From: Bombus terrestris
Taxonomy: Eukaryota; Arthropoda; Insecta; Hymenoptera; Apidae
DNA: 64,000 bases
Direction: 5' to 3'
NCBI RefSeq assembly: GCF_910591885.1
Contig: NW_025963554.1
Location: 1,178,001 to 1,242,000 of the forward strand
Shown: piece after piece, positions 31,701 through 46,540 of the stretch
Layout: each line of letters begins with the position of its first letter
Position numbering within the stretch: the stretch's first letter is position 1
Made by a program: the position numbers and the translations under genes
The notes under the pieces: generated by a model
Seen by the model: the letters and a program-made list of their open reading frames with translations, nothing else
Database searches by the model: none
Told to the model about the DNA's origin: nothing

Positions 31701-34700
31701 ATACTATATAACGTTATACGTTATAACGCAATAGTCTATAACGTCATACGTTACAACGTAGTGCTATATATCGTTACACGTTGTATAGTAATAGTATACA
31801 ATGTTATACGGTATATAGTAATATTATGTAACGTCATACGTTATAACGTAGTGCTATATATCATTACACGTTGTATAGTAATAATATACAATTTTATACG
31901 GTATATAGTAATATTATGTAACGTCATGCGTTATAAGGTAATAGTATATAACGTCATACGTTATAACCTAATGCAATATAACGTTATACGTTGTATAGTG
32001 ATTGTATATAATGTTACACGGTATATAGTAATATTATGTAACGTCACACGTTGTAACGTAGTGCTGTATATCATTACACGTTGTATAGTAATAGTATACA
32101 ATGTTATACGGTATATAGTAATATTATGTAACGTCATACGTTATAAGGTAATAGTATATAACGTCATACGTTATAACGTAATGCAATATAACGTTACACG
32201 TTGTATAGTGATAGTATATAATGTTATACGGTATATAGTAATATTATGTAGCGTCATACGTTATAACGTAGTGCTATATATCATTACACGTTGTATATAT
32301 ATATTATACAATGTTATACGGTATATAGTAATATTATGTAACGTCATACGTAATAACGTAGTGCTGTATATCATTACACGTTGTATAGTAATAGTACACA
32401 ATGTTATCCGGTATATAGTAATATTATGTAACGTCATACGTTATAACGTAGTGCTATATATCATTACACGTTGTATAGTAATAGTACACAATGTTATACG
32501 GTATATAGTAATATTATGTAACGTCATACGTTATAAGGTAATAGTATATAACGTCATACGTTATAACGTAATGCAATATAACGTTACACGGTGTATAGTG
32601 ATAGTATATAATGTTATACGGTATATAGTAATATTATGTAACGTCATACCTTATAAGGTAATAGTATATAACGTCATACGTTATAACGTAATGCAATATA
32701 ACGTTACACATTGTATAGTGATAGTATACAATGTTATACGGTATATAGTAAAATTATGTAACGTCATACGTTATAACGTAATGCAATAAAACGTTACACG
32801 TTATATACTAATAGTATATAACGTTATAACTATTACTATACAACATTACTATAACTACACGTTGTATAGTGATAGTATATAATGTTACACGGTGTATAGT
32901 AATATTATGTAACGTCATACGTTATAACGTAATGCAATATAACGTTACACGTTGTATAGTGATAGTATATAATGTTATACGGTATATAGTAATATTATGT
33001 AGCGTCATACGTTATAACGTAGTGCTATATATCATTACACGTTGTATATATATATTATACAATGTTATACGGTATATAGTAATATTATGTAACGTCATAC
33101 GTAATAACGTAGTGCTGTATATCATTACACGTTGTATAGTAATAGTACACAATGTTATCCGGTATATAGTAATATTATGTAACGTCATACGTTATAACGT
33201 AATACTATATAACGTTACACGTTGTATAGTAAAGTTATGTAACGTCATACGTTATAACGTAGTACTATATAACGTCATTCGTTATAACGAAGTACTATAT
33301 AACGTTATACGTTATGACGAAATACTATATAACGTTATACGTTATAACATAATAGTCGATAACGTCATACGTTACAACGTAGTGCTATATATCGTTACAC
33401 GTTGTATAGTAATAGTATACAATGTTATACGTTATAGCGTAATGGAATATAATGTTATACGTTATAACGTAGTACTATATAACGTTGTACGTTATAACGT
33501 AAAACTATATAACGTTACACGTTGTATAGTAAAGTTATGTAACGTCATACGTTATAACGTAGTACTATATAACGTCATTCGTTATAACGAAGTACTATAT
33601 AACGTTATACGTTATGACGAAATACTATATAACGTTATACGTTATAACGTAATAGTATATAACGTCATACGTTATAACGTAGTGCTATATATCGTTACAC
33701 GTTGTATAGTAATAGCATACAATGTTATACGGTATATAGTAATATTATGTAATGTCATACGTTATAAGGTAATAGTATATAACGTCATACGTTATATTGT
33801 AATGCAATAAAACGTTACACGTTGTATACTAATAGTATATAATGTTATACGGTATATAGTAATATTATGTAACGTCATACGTTATAACGTAGTACTATAT
33901 AACGTTGTACGTTATAACGTAATACTATATAACGTTATACGTTGTATAGTGGTAGTATTTAATGTTACACGGTATATAGTAATATTATGTAACGTCATAC
34001 GTTGTAACGTAGTGCTGTATATCATTACACGTTGTATAGTAATAGTATACAATGTTATACGGTATATAGTAATATTATGTAACGTCATACGTTATAAGGT
34101 AATAGTATATAACGTCATACGTTATAACGTAATGCAATATAACGTTACACGTTGTATAGTGATAGTATATAATGTTATACGGTATATAGTAATATTATGT
34201 AACGTCATACGTTATAACGTAGTGCTATATATCATTACACGTTGTATATATATATTATACAATGTTATACGGTATATAGTAATATTATGTAACGTCATAC
34301 GTTATAAGGTAATACTATACAAAGTCATACGTTATAACGTAGTGCTATATATCATTACACGTTGTATAGTAATATTATACAATGTTATACGGTATATAGT
34401 AATATTATGTAACGTCATACGTTATAAGGTAATAGTATATAACGTCATACGTTATAACGTAATGCAATATAACGTTACACGTTGTATAGTGATAGTATAT
34501 TATGTTATACGGTATATAGTAATATTATGTAACGTCATACGTTATAACGTAGTACTATATAACGTTGTACGTTATAACGTAATACTATATAACGTTATAC
34601 GTTATAACGAAATACTATATAACGTTTTACGTTATAATGTAATACAATATAACGTTATGCGTTGTATAGTGATAGTATATAATGTTACACGGTATATAGT

Positions 34701-34866
34701 AATATTATGTAACGTCATAAGTTATAACGTAGTGCTGTATATCATTACACGTTGTATAGTGATAGTATATAATGTTATACGGTATATAGTAATATTATGT
34801 AACGTCATACGTTATAACGTAATGCAATAAAACGTTACACGTTGTATACTAATAGTATATAACGTT

Positions 34867-36727
34867 ATAACTATTACTATACAACATTACTATAACTACA
34901 CGTTGTATAGTGATAGTATATAATGTTACACGGTGTATAGTAATATTATGTAACGTCATACGTTATAACGTAATGCAATATAACGTTACACGTTGTATAG
35001 TTATAGTATATAATGTTATACGGTATATAGTAATATTATGTAACGTCATACGTTATAACGTAATGCAATAAAACGTTACACGTTGTATACTAATAGTATA
35101 TAATGTTATACGTTATAGCGTAATGGTATATAACGTTATACGTTATAACCTAATGCAATATAACGTTATACGTTGTATAGTGATAGTATATAATGTTACA
35201 CGGTATATAGTAATATCATGTAACGTCATACGTTGTAACGTAGTGCTGTATATCATTACACGTTGTATAGTAATAGTATACAATGTTATACGGTATATAG
35301 TAATATTATGTAACAACATACGTTATAACGAAATACTATATAACGTTTTGCGTTATAAGGTAATGCAATATAACGTTATACGTTGTATAGTGATAGTATA
35401 TAATGTTACACGGTATATAGTAATATTATGTAACTTCATACGTTATAACGTAGTGCTATATATCATTACACGTTGTATATATATATTATACTATGTTATC
35501 CGGTATATAGTAATATTATGTAACGTCATACGTTATAAGGTAATAGTATACAACGTCATACGTTATAACGTAGTGCTATATATCATTACACGCTGTATAG
35601 TAATATTATACAATGTTATACGGTATATAGTAATATTATGTAACGTCATACGTTATAAGGTAATAGTTTACAACGTCATACGTCATAACGTAATGCAATA
35701 TAACGTTATACGTTGTATAGTGATAGTATATAATATTACACGGTATATAGTAATATTATGTAACGTCATACTTTATAACGTAGTACTATATAACGTCATT
35801 CGTAATAACGAAGTACTATATAACGTTATACGTTATAACGAAATACTATATAACGTTATACGTTATAACGTAATACTATATAACGTTACACGTTGTATAG
35901 TGATAGTATATAATGTTACACGGTATATAGTAATATTATGTAACGTCATACGTTATAACGTAGTGCTGTATATCATTACACGTTGTATAGTGATAGTATA
36001 TAATGTTATACGGTATATAGTAATATTATGTAACGTCATACGTTATAAGGTAATACTATACAAAGTCATACGTTATAACGTAGTGCTATATATCATTACA
36101 CGTTGTATAGTAATATTATACAATGTTATACGGTATATAGTAATATTATGTAACGTCATACGTTATAAGGTAATAGTATACAAAGTCATACGTTATAACG
36201 TAGTGCTATATATCATTACACGTTGTATAGTAATATTATACAATGTTATACGGTATATAGTAATATTATGTAACGTCATACGTTATAAGGTAATAGTATA
36301 TAACGTCATACGTTATAACGTAATGCAATATAACGTTACACGTTGTATAGTGATAGTATATTATGTTATACGGTATATAGTAATATTAAGTAACGTCATA
36401 CGTTATAACGTAGTACTATATAACGTTGTACGTTATAACGTAATACTATATAACGTTATACGTTATAACGAAATACTATATAACGTTTTACGTTATAATG
36501 TAATACAATATAACGTTATGCGTTGTATAGTGATAGTATATAATGTTACACGGTATATAGTAATATTATGTAACGTCATACGTTATAACGTAGTGCTGTA
36601 TACCATTACACGTTGTATAGTGATAGTATATAATGTTATACGGTATATAGTAATATTATGTAACGTCATACGTTATAACGTAATGCAATAAAACGTTACA
36701 CGTTGTATACTAATAGTATATAACGTT
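34867..36727. repeat. Zone 3 higher-order block, copy A (1861 bp)
   Basis: Starts at an inverted unit and ends just before the next one (36728). Markers are TGTAACAACATACG near 35313, ACTATGTTATCCGG near 35490 and the ATACTTTATAACG unit near 35770. It holds one 90-bp trimer, near 35.95-36.04 kb, that copy B lacks. Confidence 0.82.
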
Positions 36728-39038
36728 ATAACTATTACTATACAACATTACTATAACTACACGTTGTATAGTGATAGTATATAATGTTACACGGTGTATA
36801 GTAATATTATGTAACGTCATACGTTATAACGTAATGCAATATAACGTCACACGTTGTATAGTTATAGTATATAATGTTATACGGTATATAGTAATATTAT
36901 GTAACGTCATACGTTATAACATAACGCAATAAAACGTTACACGTTGTATACTAATAGTATATAATGTTATACGTTATAGCGTAATGGTATATAACGTTAT
37001 ACGTTATAACGTAGTGCTCTTTAACATTGCACGTTGTATAGTAATAGTATACAATGTTATACGGTATATAGTAAAATTATGTAACATCATACGTTATAAC
37101 GTAGTACTATATAACGTTGTACGTTATAACGTAATACTATATAACGTTATACGTTATAACGAAATACTATATAACGTTACACGGTGTATAGTAAAGTTAT
37201 GTAACGTCATACGTTATAACGTAGTACTATATAACGTCATTCGTTATAACGAAGTACTATATAACGTTATACGTTATGACGACATACTATATAACGTTAT
37301 ACGTTATAACGTAATAGTCTATAACGTCATACGTTATAACGTAATGCAATATAACGTTACACGTTGTATAGTGATAGTATATAATGTTATACGGTACATA
37401 GTAATATTATGTAACGTCATACGTTATAACGTAATGCAATAAAACGTTACACGTTGTATACTAATAGTATATAATGTTATACGTTATAGCGTAATGGTAT
37501 ATAACGTTATACGTTATAACGTAGTACTATATAACGTTATACGTTATAACGTATTACTATATAACGTTACACGTTGTATAGTAAAGTTATGTAACGTCAT
37601 ACGTTATAACGTAGTACTATATAACGTCATTCGTTATAACGAAGTACTATATAACGTTATACGTTATGACGAAATACTATATAACGTTATACGTTATAAC
37701 GTAATAGTATATAACGTCATACGTTATAACGTAGTGCTATATATCGTTACACGTTGTATAGTAATAGCATACAATGTTATACGGTATATAGTAATATTAT
37801 GTAATGTCATACGTTATAAGGTAATAGTATATAACGTCATACGTTATATTGTAATGCAATAAAACGTTACACGTTGTATACTAATAGTATATAATGTTAT
37901 ACGGTATATAGTAATATTATGTAACGTCATACGTTATAACGTAGTACTATATAACGTTGTACGTTATAACGTAATACTATATAACGTTATACGTTGTATA
38001 GTGGTAGTATTTAATGTTACACGGTATATAGTAATATTATGTAACGTCATACGTTGTAACGTAGTGCTGTATATCATTACACGTTGTATAGTAATAGTAT
38101 ACAATGTTATACGGTATATAGTAATATTATGTAACGTCATACGTTATAAGGTAATAGTATATAACGTCATACGTTATAACGTAATGCAATATAACGTTAC
38201 ACGTTGTATAGTGATAGTATATAATGTTATACGGTATATAGTAATATTATGTAACGTCATACGTTATAACGTAGTGCTATATATCATTACACGTTGTATA
38301 TATATATTATACAATGTTATACGGTATATAGTAATATTATGTAACGTCATACGTTATAAGGTAATACTATACAAAGTCATACGTTATAACGTAGTGCTAT
38401 ATATCATTACACGTTGTATAGTAATATTATACAATGTTATACGGTATATAGTAATATTATGTAACGTCATACGTTATAAGGTAATAGTATACAAAGTCAT
38501 ACGTTATAACGTAGTGCTATATATCATTACACGTTGTATAGTAATATTATACAATGTTATACGGTATATAGTAATATTATGTAACGTCATACGTTATAAG
38601 GTAATAGTATATAACGTCATACGTTATAACGTAATGCAATATAACGTTACACGTTGTATAGTGATAGTATATTATGTTATACGGTATATAGTAATATTAT
38701 GTAACGTCATACGTTATAACGTAGTACTATATAACGTTGTACGTTATAACGTAATACTATATAACGTTATACGTTATAACGAAATACTATATAACGTTTT
38801 ACGTTATAATGTAATGCAATATAACGTTATACGTTGTATAGTGATAGTATATAATGTTACACGGTATATAGTAATATTATGTAACGTCATACGTTATAAC
38901 GTAGTGCTGTATATCATTACACGTTGTATAGTGATAGTATATAATGTTATACGGTATATAGTAATATTATGTAACGTCATACGTTATAACGTAATGCAAT
39001 AAAACGTTACACGTTGTATACTAATAGTATATAACGTT

Positions 39039-40809
39039 ATAACTATTACTATACAACATTACTATAACTACACGTTGTATAGTGATAGTATATAATGTTA
39101 CACGGTGTATAGTAATATTATGTAACGTCATACGTTATAACGTAATGCAATATAACGTTACACGTTGTATAGTTATAGTATATAATGTTATACGGTATAT
39201 AGTAATATTATGTAACGTCATACGTTATAACGTAATGCAATAAAACGTTACACGTTGTATACTAATAGTATATAATGTTATACGTTATAGCGTAATGGTA
39301 TATAACGTTATACGTTATAACCTAATGCAATATAACGTTATACGTTGTATAGTGATAGTATATAATGTTACACGGTATATAGTAATATCATGTAACGTCA
39401 TACGTTGTAACGTAGTGCTGTATATCATTACACGTTGTATAGTAATAGTATACAATGTTATACGGTATATAGTAATATTATGTAACAACATACGTTATAA
39501 CGAAATACTATATAACGTTTTACGTTATAAGGTAATGCAATATAACGTTATACGTTGTATAGTGATAGTATATAATGTTACACGGTATATAGTAATATTA
39601 TGTAACTTCATACGTTATAACGTAGTGCTATATATCATTACACGTTGTATATATATATTATACTATGTTATCCGGTATATAGTAATATTATGTAACGTCA
39701 TACGTTATAAGGTAATAGTATACAACGTCATACGTTATAACGTAGTGCTATATATCATTACACGCTGTATAGTAATATTATACAATGTTATACGGTATAT
39801 AGTAATATTATGTAACGTCATACGTTATAAGGTAATAGTTTACAACGTCATACGTCATAACGTAATGCAATATAACGTTATACGTTGTATAGTGATAGTA
39901 TATAATATTACACGGTATATAGTAATATTATGTAACGTCATACTTTATAACGTAGTACTATATAACGTCATTCGTAATAACGAAGTACTATATAACGTTA
40001 TACGTTATAACGAAATACTATATAACGTTATACGTTATAACGTAATACTATATAACGTTACACGTTGTATAGTGATAGTATATAATGTTACACGGTATAT
40101 AGTAATATTATGTAACGTCATACGTTATAAGGTAATACTATACAAAGTCATACGTTATAACGTAGTGCTATATATCATTACACGTTGTATAGTAATATTA
40201 TACAATGTTATACGGTATATAGTAATATTATGTAACGTCATACGTTATAAGGTAATAGTATACAAAGTCATACGTTATAACGTAGTGCTATATATCATTA
40301 CACGTTGTATAGTAATATTATACAATGTTATACGGTATATAGTAATATTATGTAACGTCATACGTTATAAGGTAATAGTATATAACGTCATACGTTATAA
40401 CGTAATGCAATATAACGTTACACGTTGTATAGTGATAGTATATTATGTTATACGGTATATAGTAATATTATGTAACGTCATACGTTATAACGTAGTACTA
40501 TATAACGTTGTACGTTATAACGTAATACTATATAACGTTATACGTTATAACGAAATACTATATAACGTTTTACGTTATAATGTAATGCAATATAACGTTA
40601 TACGTTGTATAGTGATAGTATATAATGTTACACGGTATATAGTAATATTATGTAACGTCATACGTTATAACGTAGTGCTGTATATCATTACACGTTGTAT
40701 AGTGATAGTATATAATGTTATACGGTATATAGTAATATTATGTAACGTCATACGTTATAACGTAATGCAATAAAACGTTACACGTTGTATACTAATAGTA
40801 TATAACGTT
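39039..40809. repeat. Zone 3 higher-order block, copy B (1771 bp)
   Basis: Same order of units as 34867-36727 at offset 4172, shorter by exactly 90 bp. The left flank also matches at offset 4052, and the rise to 4172 reflects a 120-bp gain near 38.5 kb in this copy. Gains and losses in whole multiples of 30 point to unequal exchange in register. Confidence 0.82.
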
Positions 40810-41840
40810 ATAACTATTACTATACAACATTACTATAACTACACGTTGTATAGTGATAGTATATAATGTTACACGGTGTATAGTAATATTATGTAACGTC
40901 ATACGTTATAACGTAATGCAATATAACGTTACACGTTGTATAGTTATAGTATATAATGTTATACGGTATATAGTAATATTATGTAACGTCATACGTTATA
41001 ACGTAATGCAATAAAACGTTACACGTTGTATACTAATAGTATATAATGTTATACGTTATAGCGTAATGGTATATAACGTTATACGTTATAACCTAATGCA
41101 ATATAACGTTATACGTTGTATAGTGATAGTATATAATGTTACACGGTATATAGTAATATCATGTAACGTCATACGTTGTAACGTAGTGCTGTATATCATT
41201 ACACGTTGTATAGTAATAGTATACAATGTTATACGGTATATAGTAATATTATGTAACAACATACGTTATAACGAAATACTATATAACGTTTTACGTTATA
41301 AGGTAATGCAATATAACGTTATACGTTGTATAGTGATAGTATATAATGTTACACGGTATATAGTAATATTATGTAACTTCATACGTTATAACGTAGTGCT
41401 ATATATCATTACACGTTGTATATATATATTATACTATGTTATCCGGTATATAGTAATATTATGTAACGTCATACGTTATAAGGTAATAGTATACAACGTC
41501 ATACGTTATAACGTAGTGCTATATATCATTACACGCTGTATAGTAATATTATACAATGTTATACGGTATATAGTAATATTATGTAACGTCATACGTTATA
41601 AGGTAATAGTTTACAACGTCATACGTCATAACGTAATGCAATATAACGTTATACGTTGTATAGTGATAGTATATAATATTACACGGTATATAGTAATATT
41701 ATGTAACGTCATACTTTATAACGTAGTACTATATAACGTCATTCGTAATAACGAAGTACTATATAACGTTATACGTTATAACGAAATACTATATAACGTT
41801 ATACGTTATAACGTAATACTATATAACGTTACACGTTGTA
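40810..41840. repeat. Zone 3 higher-order block, copy C (partial)
   Basis: Follows copy B directly and repeats its opening 1.03 kb at offset 1771, with the same TGTAACAACATACG and ACTATGTTATCCGG markers. From about 41840 it continues with a different series of units (ACACGTTGTATAGTAAAG onward). Confidence 0.8.
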
Positions 41841-43756
41841 TAGTAAAGTTATGTAACGTCATAAGTTATAACGTAGTACTATATCACGTCATTCGTTATA
41901 ACGAAGTACTATATAACGTTATACGTTATGACGAAATACTATATAACGTTATACGTTATAACGTAATAGTCTATAACGTCATACGTTACAACGTAGTGCT
42001 ATATATCGTTACACGTTGTATAGTAATAGTATACAATGTTATACGTTATAGCGTAATGGTATATAACGTTATACGTTATAGCGTAATGGTATATAACGTT
42101 ATACGTTATAACGTAGTACTATATAACGTTGTACGTTATAACGTAATACTATATAACGTTACACGTTGTATAGTAAAGTTATGTAACGTCATACGTTATA
42201 ACGTAGTACTATATAACGTCATTCGTTATAACGAAGTACTATATAACGTTATACGTTATGACGAAATACTATATGACGTTATACGTTATAACGTAATAGT
42301 CTATAACGTCATACGTTACAACGTAGTGCTATATATCGTTACACGTTGTATAGTAATAGTATACAATGTTATACGGTATATAGTAATATTATGTAACGTC
42401 ATGCGTTATAAGGTAATAGTATATAACGTCATACGTTATAACCTAATGCAATATAACGTTATACGTTGTATAGTAATAGTATACAATGTTATACGGTATA
42501 TAGTAATATTATATAACGTCATACGTTATAAGGTAATAGTATATAACGTCATACGTTATAACGTAATGCAATATAACGTTACACGTTGTATAGTGATAGT
42601 ATATAATGTTATACGGTATATAGTAATATTATGTAACGTCATACGTTATAACGTAGTGCTATATATCATTACACGTTGTATATATATATTATACAATGTT
42701 ATACGGTATATAGTAATATTATGTAACGTCATACGTTATAAGGTAATAGTATACAAAGTCATACGTTATAACGTAGTGCTATATATCATTACACGTTGTA
42801 TAGTAACATTATACAATGTTATACGGTATATAGTAATATTATGTAACGTCATACGTTATAAGGTAATAGTATACAACGTCATACGTCATAAGGTAATGCA
42901 ATATAACGTTATACGTTGTATAGTGATAGTATATAATGTTACACGGTATATAGTAATATTATGTAACGTCATACGTTATAACGTAGTACTATATAACGTC
43001 ATTCGTTGTAACGAAGTACTATATAACGTTATACGTTATAACGAAATACTATATAACGTTATACGTTATAACGTAATAGTATATAGCGTCATACGTTATA
43101 ACTTAATGCAATATAACGTTACACTTTGTATAGTGATAGTATATAATGTTATACGTTATAGCGTAATGGTATATAACGTTATACGTTATAACGTAGTGCT
43201 CTTTAACATTGCACGTTGTATAGTAATAGTATACAATGTTATACGGTATATAGTAAAATTATGTAACGTCATACGTTATAACGTAGTACTATATAACGTT
43301 GTACGTTATAACGTAATACTAAATAACGTTATACGTTATAACGAAATACTATATAACGTTACACGTTGTATAGTAAAGTTATGTAACGTCATACGTTATA
43401 ACGTAGTACTATATAACGTCATTCGTTATAACGAAGTACTATATAACGTTATACGTTATGACGAAATACTATATAACGTTATACGTTACAACGTAATAGT
43501 CTATAACGTCATACGTTATAACGTAATGCAATATAACGTTACACGTTGTATAGTGATAGTATATAATGTTATACGGTACATAGTAATATTATGTAACGTC
43601 ATACGTTATAACGTAATGCAATAAAACGTTACACGTTGTATACTAATAGTATATAATGTTATACGTTATAGCGTAATGGTATATAACGTTATACGTTATA
43701 ACGTAGTACTAAATAACGTTATACGTTATAACGTATTACTATATAACGTTACACGT

Positions 43757-44894
43757 TGTATAGTAAAGTTATGTAACGTCATACGTTATAACGTAGTACT
43801 ATATAACGTCATTCGTTATAACGAAGTACTATATAACGTTATACGTTATGACGAAATACTATATAACGTTATACGTTATAACGTAATAGTATATAGCGTC
43901 ATACGTTATAACGTAGTGCTATATATCGTTACACGTTGTATAGTAATAGCATACAATGTTATACGGTATATAGTAATATTATGTAATGTCATACGTTATA
44001 AGGTAATAGTATATAACGTCATACGTTATAACGTAATGCAATAAAACGTTACACGTTGTATACTAATAGTATATAATGTTATACGGTATATAGTAATATT
44101 ATGTAACGTCATACGTTAGAACGTAATGCAATAAAACGTTACACGTTGTATACTAATAGTATATAATGTTATACGTTATAGCGTAATGGTATATAACGTT
44201 ATTAGTTATAGCGTAATGGTATATAACGTTATATGTTATAACGTAGTGCTATGTAACGTTACACGTTGTATAGTAATAGTATATAACGTCATACGTTATA
44301 ACGTAGTGCTGTATACCATTACACGTGTATAGTAAAGTTATGTAACGTCATACGTTATAACGTAGTACTATATAACGTCATTCGTTATAACGAAGTACTA
44401 TATAACGTTATACGTTATGACGAAATACTATATAACGTTATACGTTATAACGTAATAGTATATAACGTCATACGTTATAACGTAGTGCTATATATCGTTA
44501 CACGTTGTACAGTAATAGCATACAATGTTATACGGTATATAGTAATATTATGTAATGTCATACGTTATAAGGTAATAGTATATAACGTCATACGTTATAA
44601 CGTAATGCAATAAAACGTTACACGTTGTATACTAATAGTATATAATGTTATACGGTATATAGTAATATTATGTAACGTCATACGTTAGAACGTAATGCAA
44701 TAAAACGTTACACGTTGTATACTAATAGTATATAATGTTATACGTTATAGCGTAATGGTATATAACGTTATTAGTTATAGCGTAATGCTATATAACGTTA
44801 TATGTTATAACGTAGTGCTATGTAACGTTACACGTTGTATAGTAATAGTATATAACGTCATACGTTATAACGTAGTGCTGTATACCATTACACG
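43757..44894. repeat. 569-bp tandem duplication inside the array
   Basis: Two adjacent copies, about 43757-44325 and 44326-44894. Shared rare features are GTTAGAACGTAATGC and ATTAGTTATAGCG (44201 and 44770) and AATAGCATACAATG (44519 matches 43950). The length is 19 units minus one base. The missing base lies at the join, where ACACGTTGTATAG has become ACACGTGTATAG (about 44326). The join therefore looks like an exchange between two similar units that lost one base. Confidence 0.8.
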
Positions 44895-46540
44895 TTGTAT
44901 AGTAATAGTATACAATGTTATACGGTATATAGTAATATTAAGTAACGTCATACGTTATAAAGTAATAGTATATAACGTCATACGTTATAACGTAATGCAA
45001 TATAACGTTACACGTTGTATAGTGATAGTATATAATGTTATACGGTATATAATAATATTATGTAACGTCATACGTTATAACGTAATGCAATAAAACGTTA
45101 CACGTTGTATACTAATAGTATATAATGTTATACGTTATAGCGTAATGGTATATAACGTTATACGTTATAACGAAGTGCTCTTTAACATTGCACGTTGCAT
45201 AGTAATAGTATACAATGTTATACGGTATATAGTAAAATTATGTAACGTCATACGTTATAACGTAGTACTATATAACGTTGTACGTCATAGCGTAATACTA
45301 TATAACGTTATACGTTATAACGAAATAATATATAACGTTATACGTTATAACGTAATGCAATATAACGTTATACGTTGTATAGTGATAGTATATAATGTTA
45401 CACGGTATATAGTAATATTATGTAACGTCATACGTTATAACGTAGTGCTGTATATCATTACACGTTGTATAATAATAGTGCACAATGTTATCCGGTATAT
45501 AGTGATATTATGTAACGTCATACGTTATAACGTAGTGCTATATATCATTACACGTTGTATAGTAATAGTACACAATGTTATCTGGTATATAGTAATATTG
45601 TGTAACGTCATACGTTATAAGGTAATAGTATACAGCGTCATACGTTATAACGTAGTGCGATATATCATTACACGTTGTATAGTAATAGTATACTATGTTA
45701 TACGGTATATAGTAATATTATGTAACGTCATACGTTATAACGTAGTGCTGTATATCATTACACGTTGTATAGTAATAGTATACAATGTTATACGGTATAT
45801 AGTAATATTATGTAACGTCATACGTTATAACGTAGTGCTATATATTATTACACGTTGTATAGTAATATTATACAATGTTATACGGTATATAGTAATATTA
45901 TGTAACGTAATACGTTATAAGGTAATAGTATACAACGTCATACGTCATAACGTAATGCAATATAACGTTATACGTTGTATAGTGATAATATATAATGTTA
46001 CACGGTATATAGTAATATTATGTAACGTCATACGTTATACCGTAGTGCTGTATATCATTACACGTTGTATAGTAATAGTATACAATGTTATACGGTATAT
46101 AGTAATATTATGTAACGTCATACGTTATAAGGTAATAGTATATAACGTCATACGTTATAACGTAATGCAATATAACGTTATACGTTGTATAGTGATAGTA
46201 TATAATTTTACACGGTATATAGTAATATTATGTAACGTCATACGTTATAACGTAGTACTATATAACGTCATTCGTTATAACGAAGTACTATATAACGTTA
46301 TACGTTATAACGAAATACTGTATAACGTTATACGTTATAACGTAATAGTATATAACGTCATACGTTATAACTTAATGCAATATAACGTTACACTTTGTAT
46401 AGTGATAGTATATAATGTTATACGGTATATAGTAATATTATGTAACGTCATACGTTATAACGTAATGCAATAAAACGTTACACGTTGTATAGTAATAGTA
46501 TATAACGTTATAACTATTACTATACAACATTACTATAACT

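Larger units (their letters stand above)
19370..34866. repeat. Array zone 2, long blocks
   Basis: This zone begins inside the third copy of the zone 1 block (to about 20470) and then changes. It has one 4950-bp stretch between inverted units, followed by six more units beginning at 24289, 24530, 25101, 28714, 30575 and 32826. Two duplicated pairs are visible. 22901-24319 matches 27326-28744. The block starting at 28714 matches the one starting at 30575 (offset 1861), until the second gains an extra 90-bp trimer. A one-base deletion near 20477 is the only phase slip in the 4950-bp stretch. An irregular patch lies at 25560-25862. Confidence 0.8.
34867..46540. repeat. Array zone 3, three-copy higher-order block
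   Basis: Blocks beginning at the inverted units at 34867, 39039 and 40810 open with the same order of variant units, including the rare form TGTAACAACATACG (near 35313, 39485 and 41255). The first two blocks measure 1861 and 1771 bp, so one 90-bp trimer is missing from the second. The third follows the same order to about 41840 and then diverges. Upstream flanks at about 33.8 and 37.9 kb also match, at offset 4052, rising to 4172 after a 120-bp gain. Segments near 36984-37862 recur near 43166-44044 (offset 6182). Confidence 0.82.
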
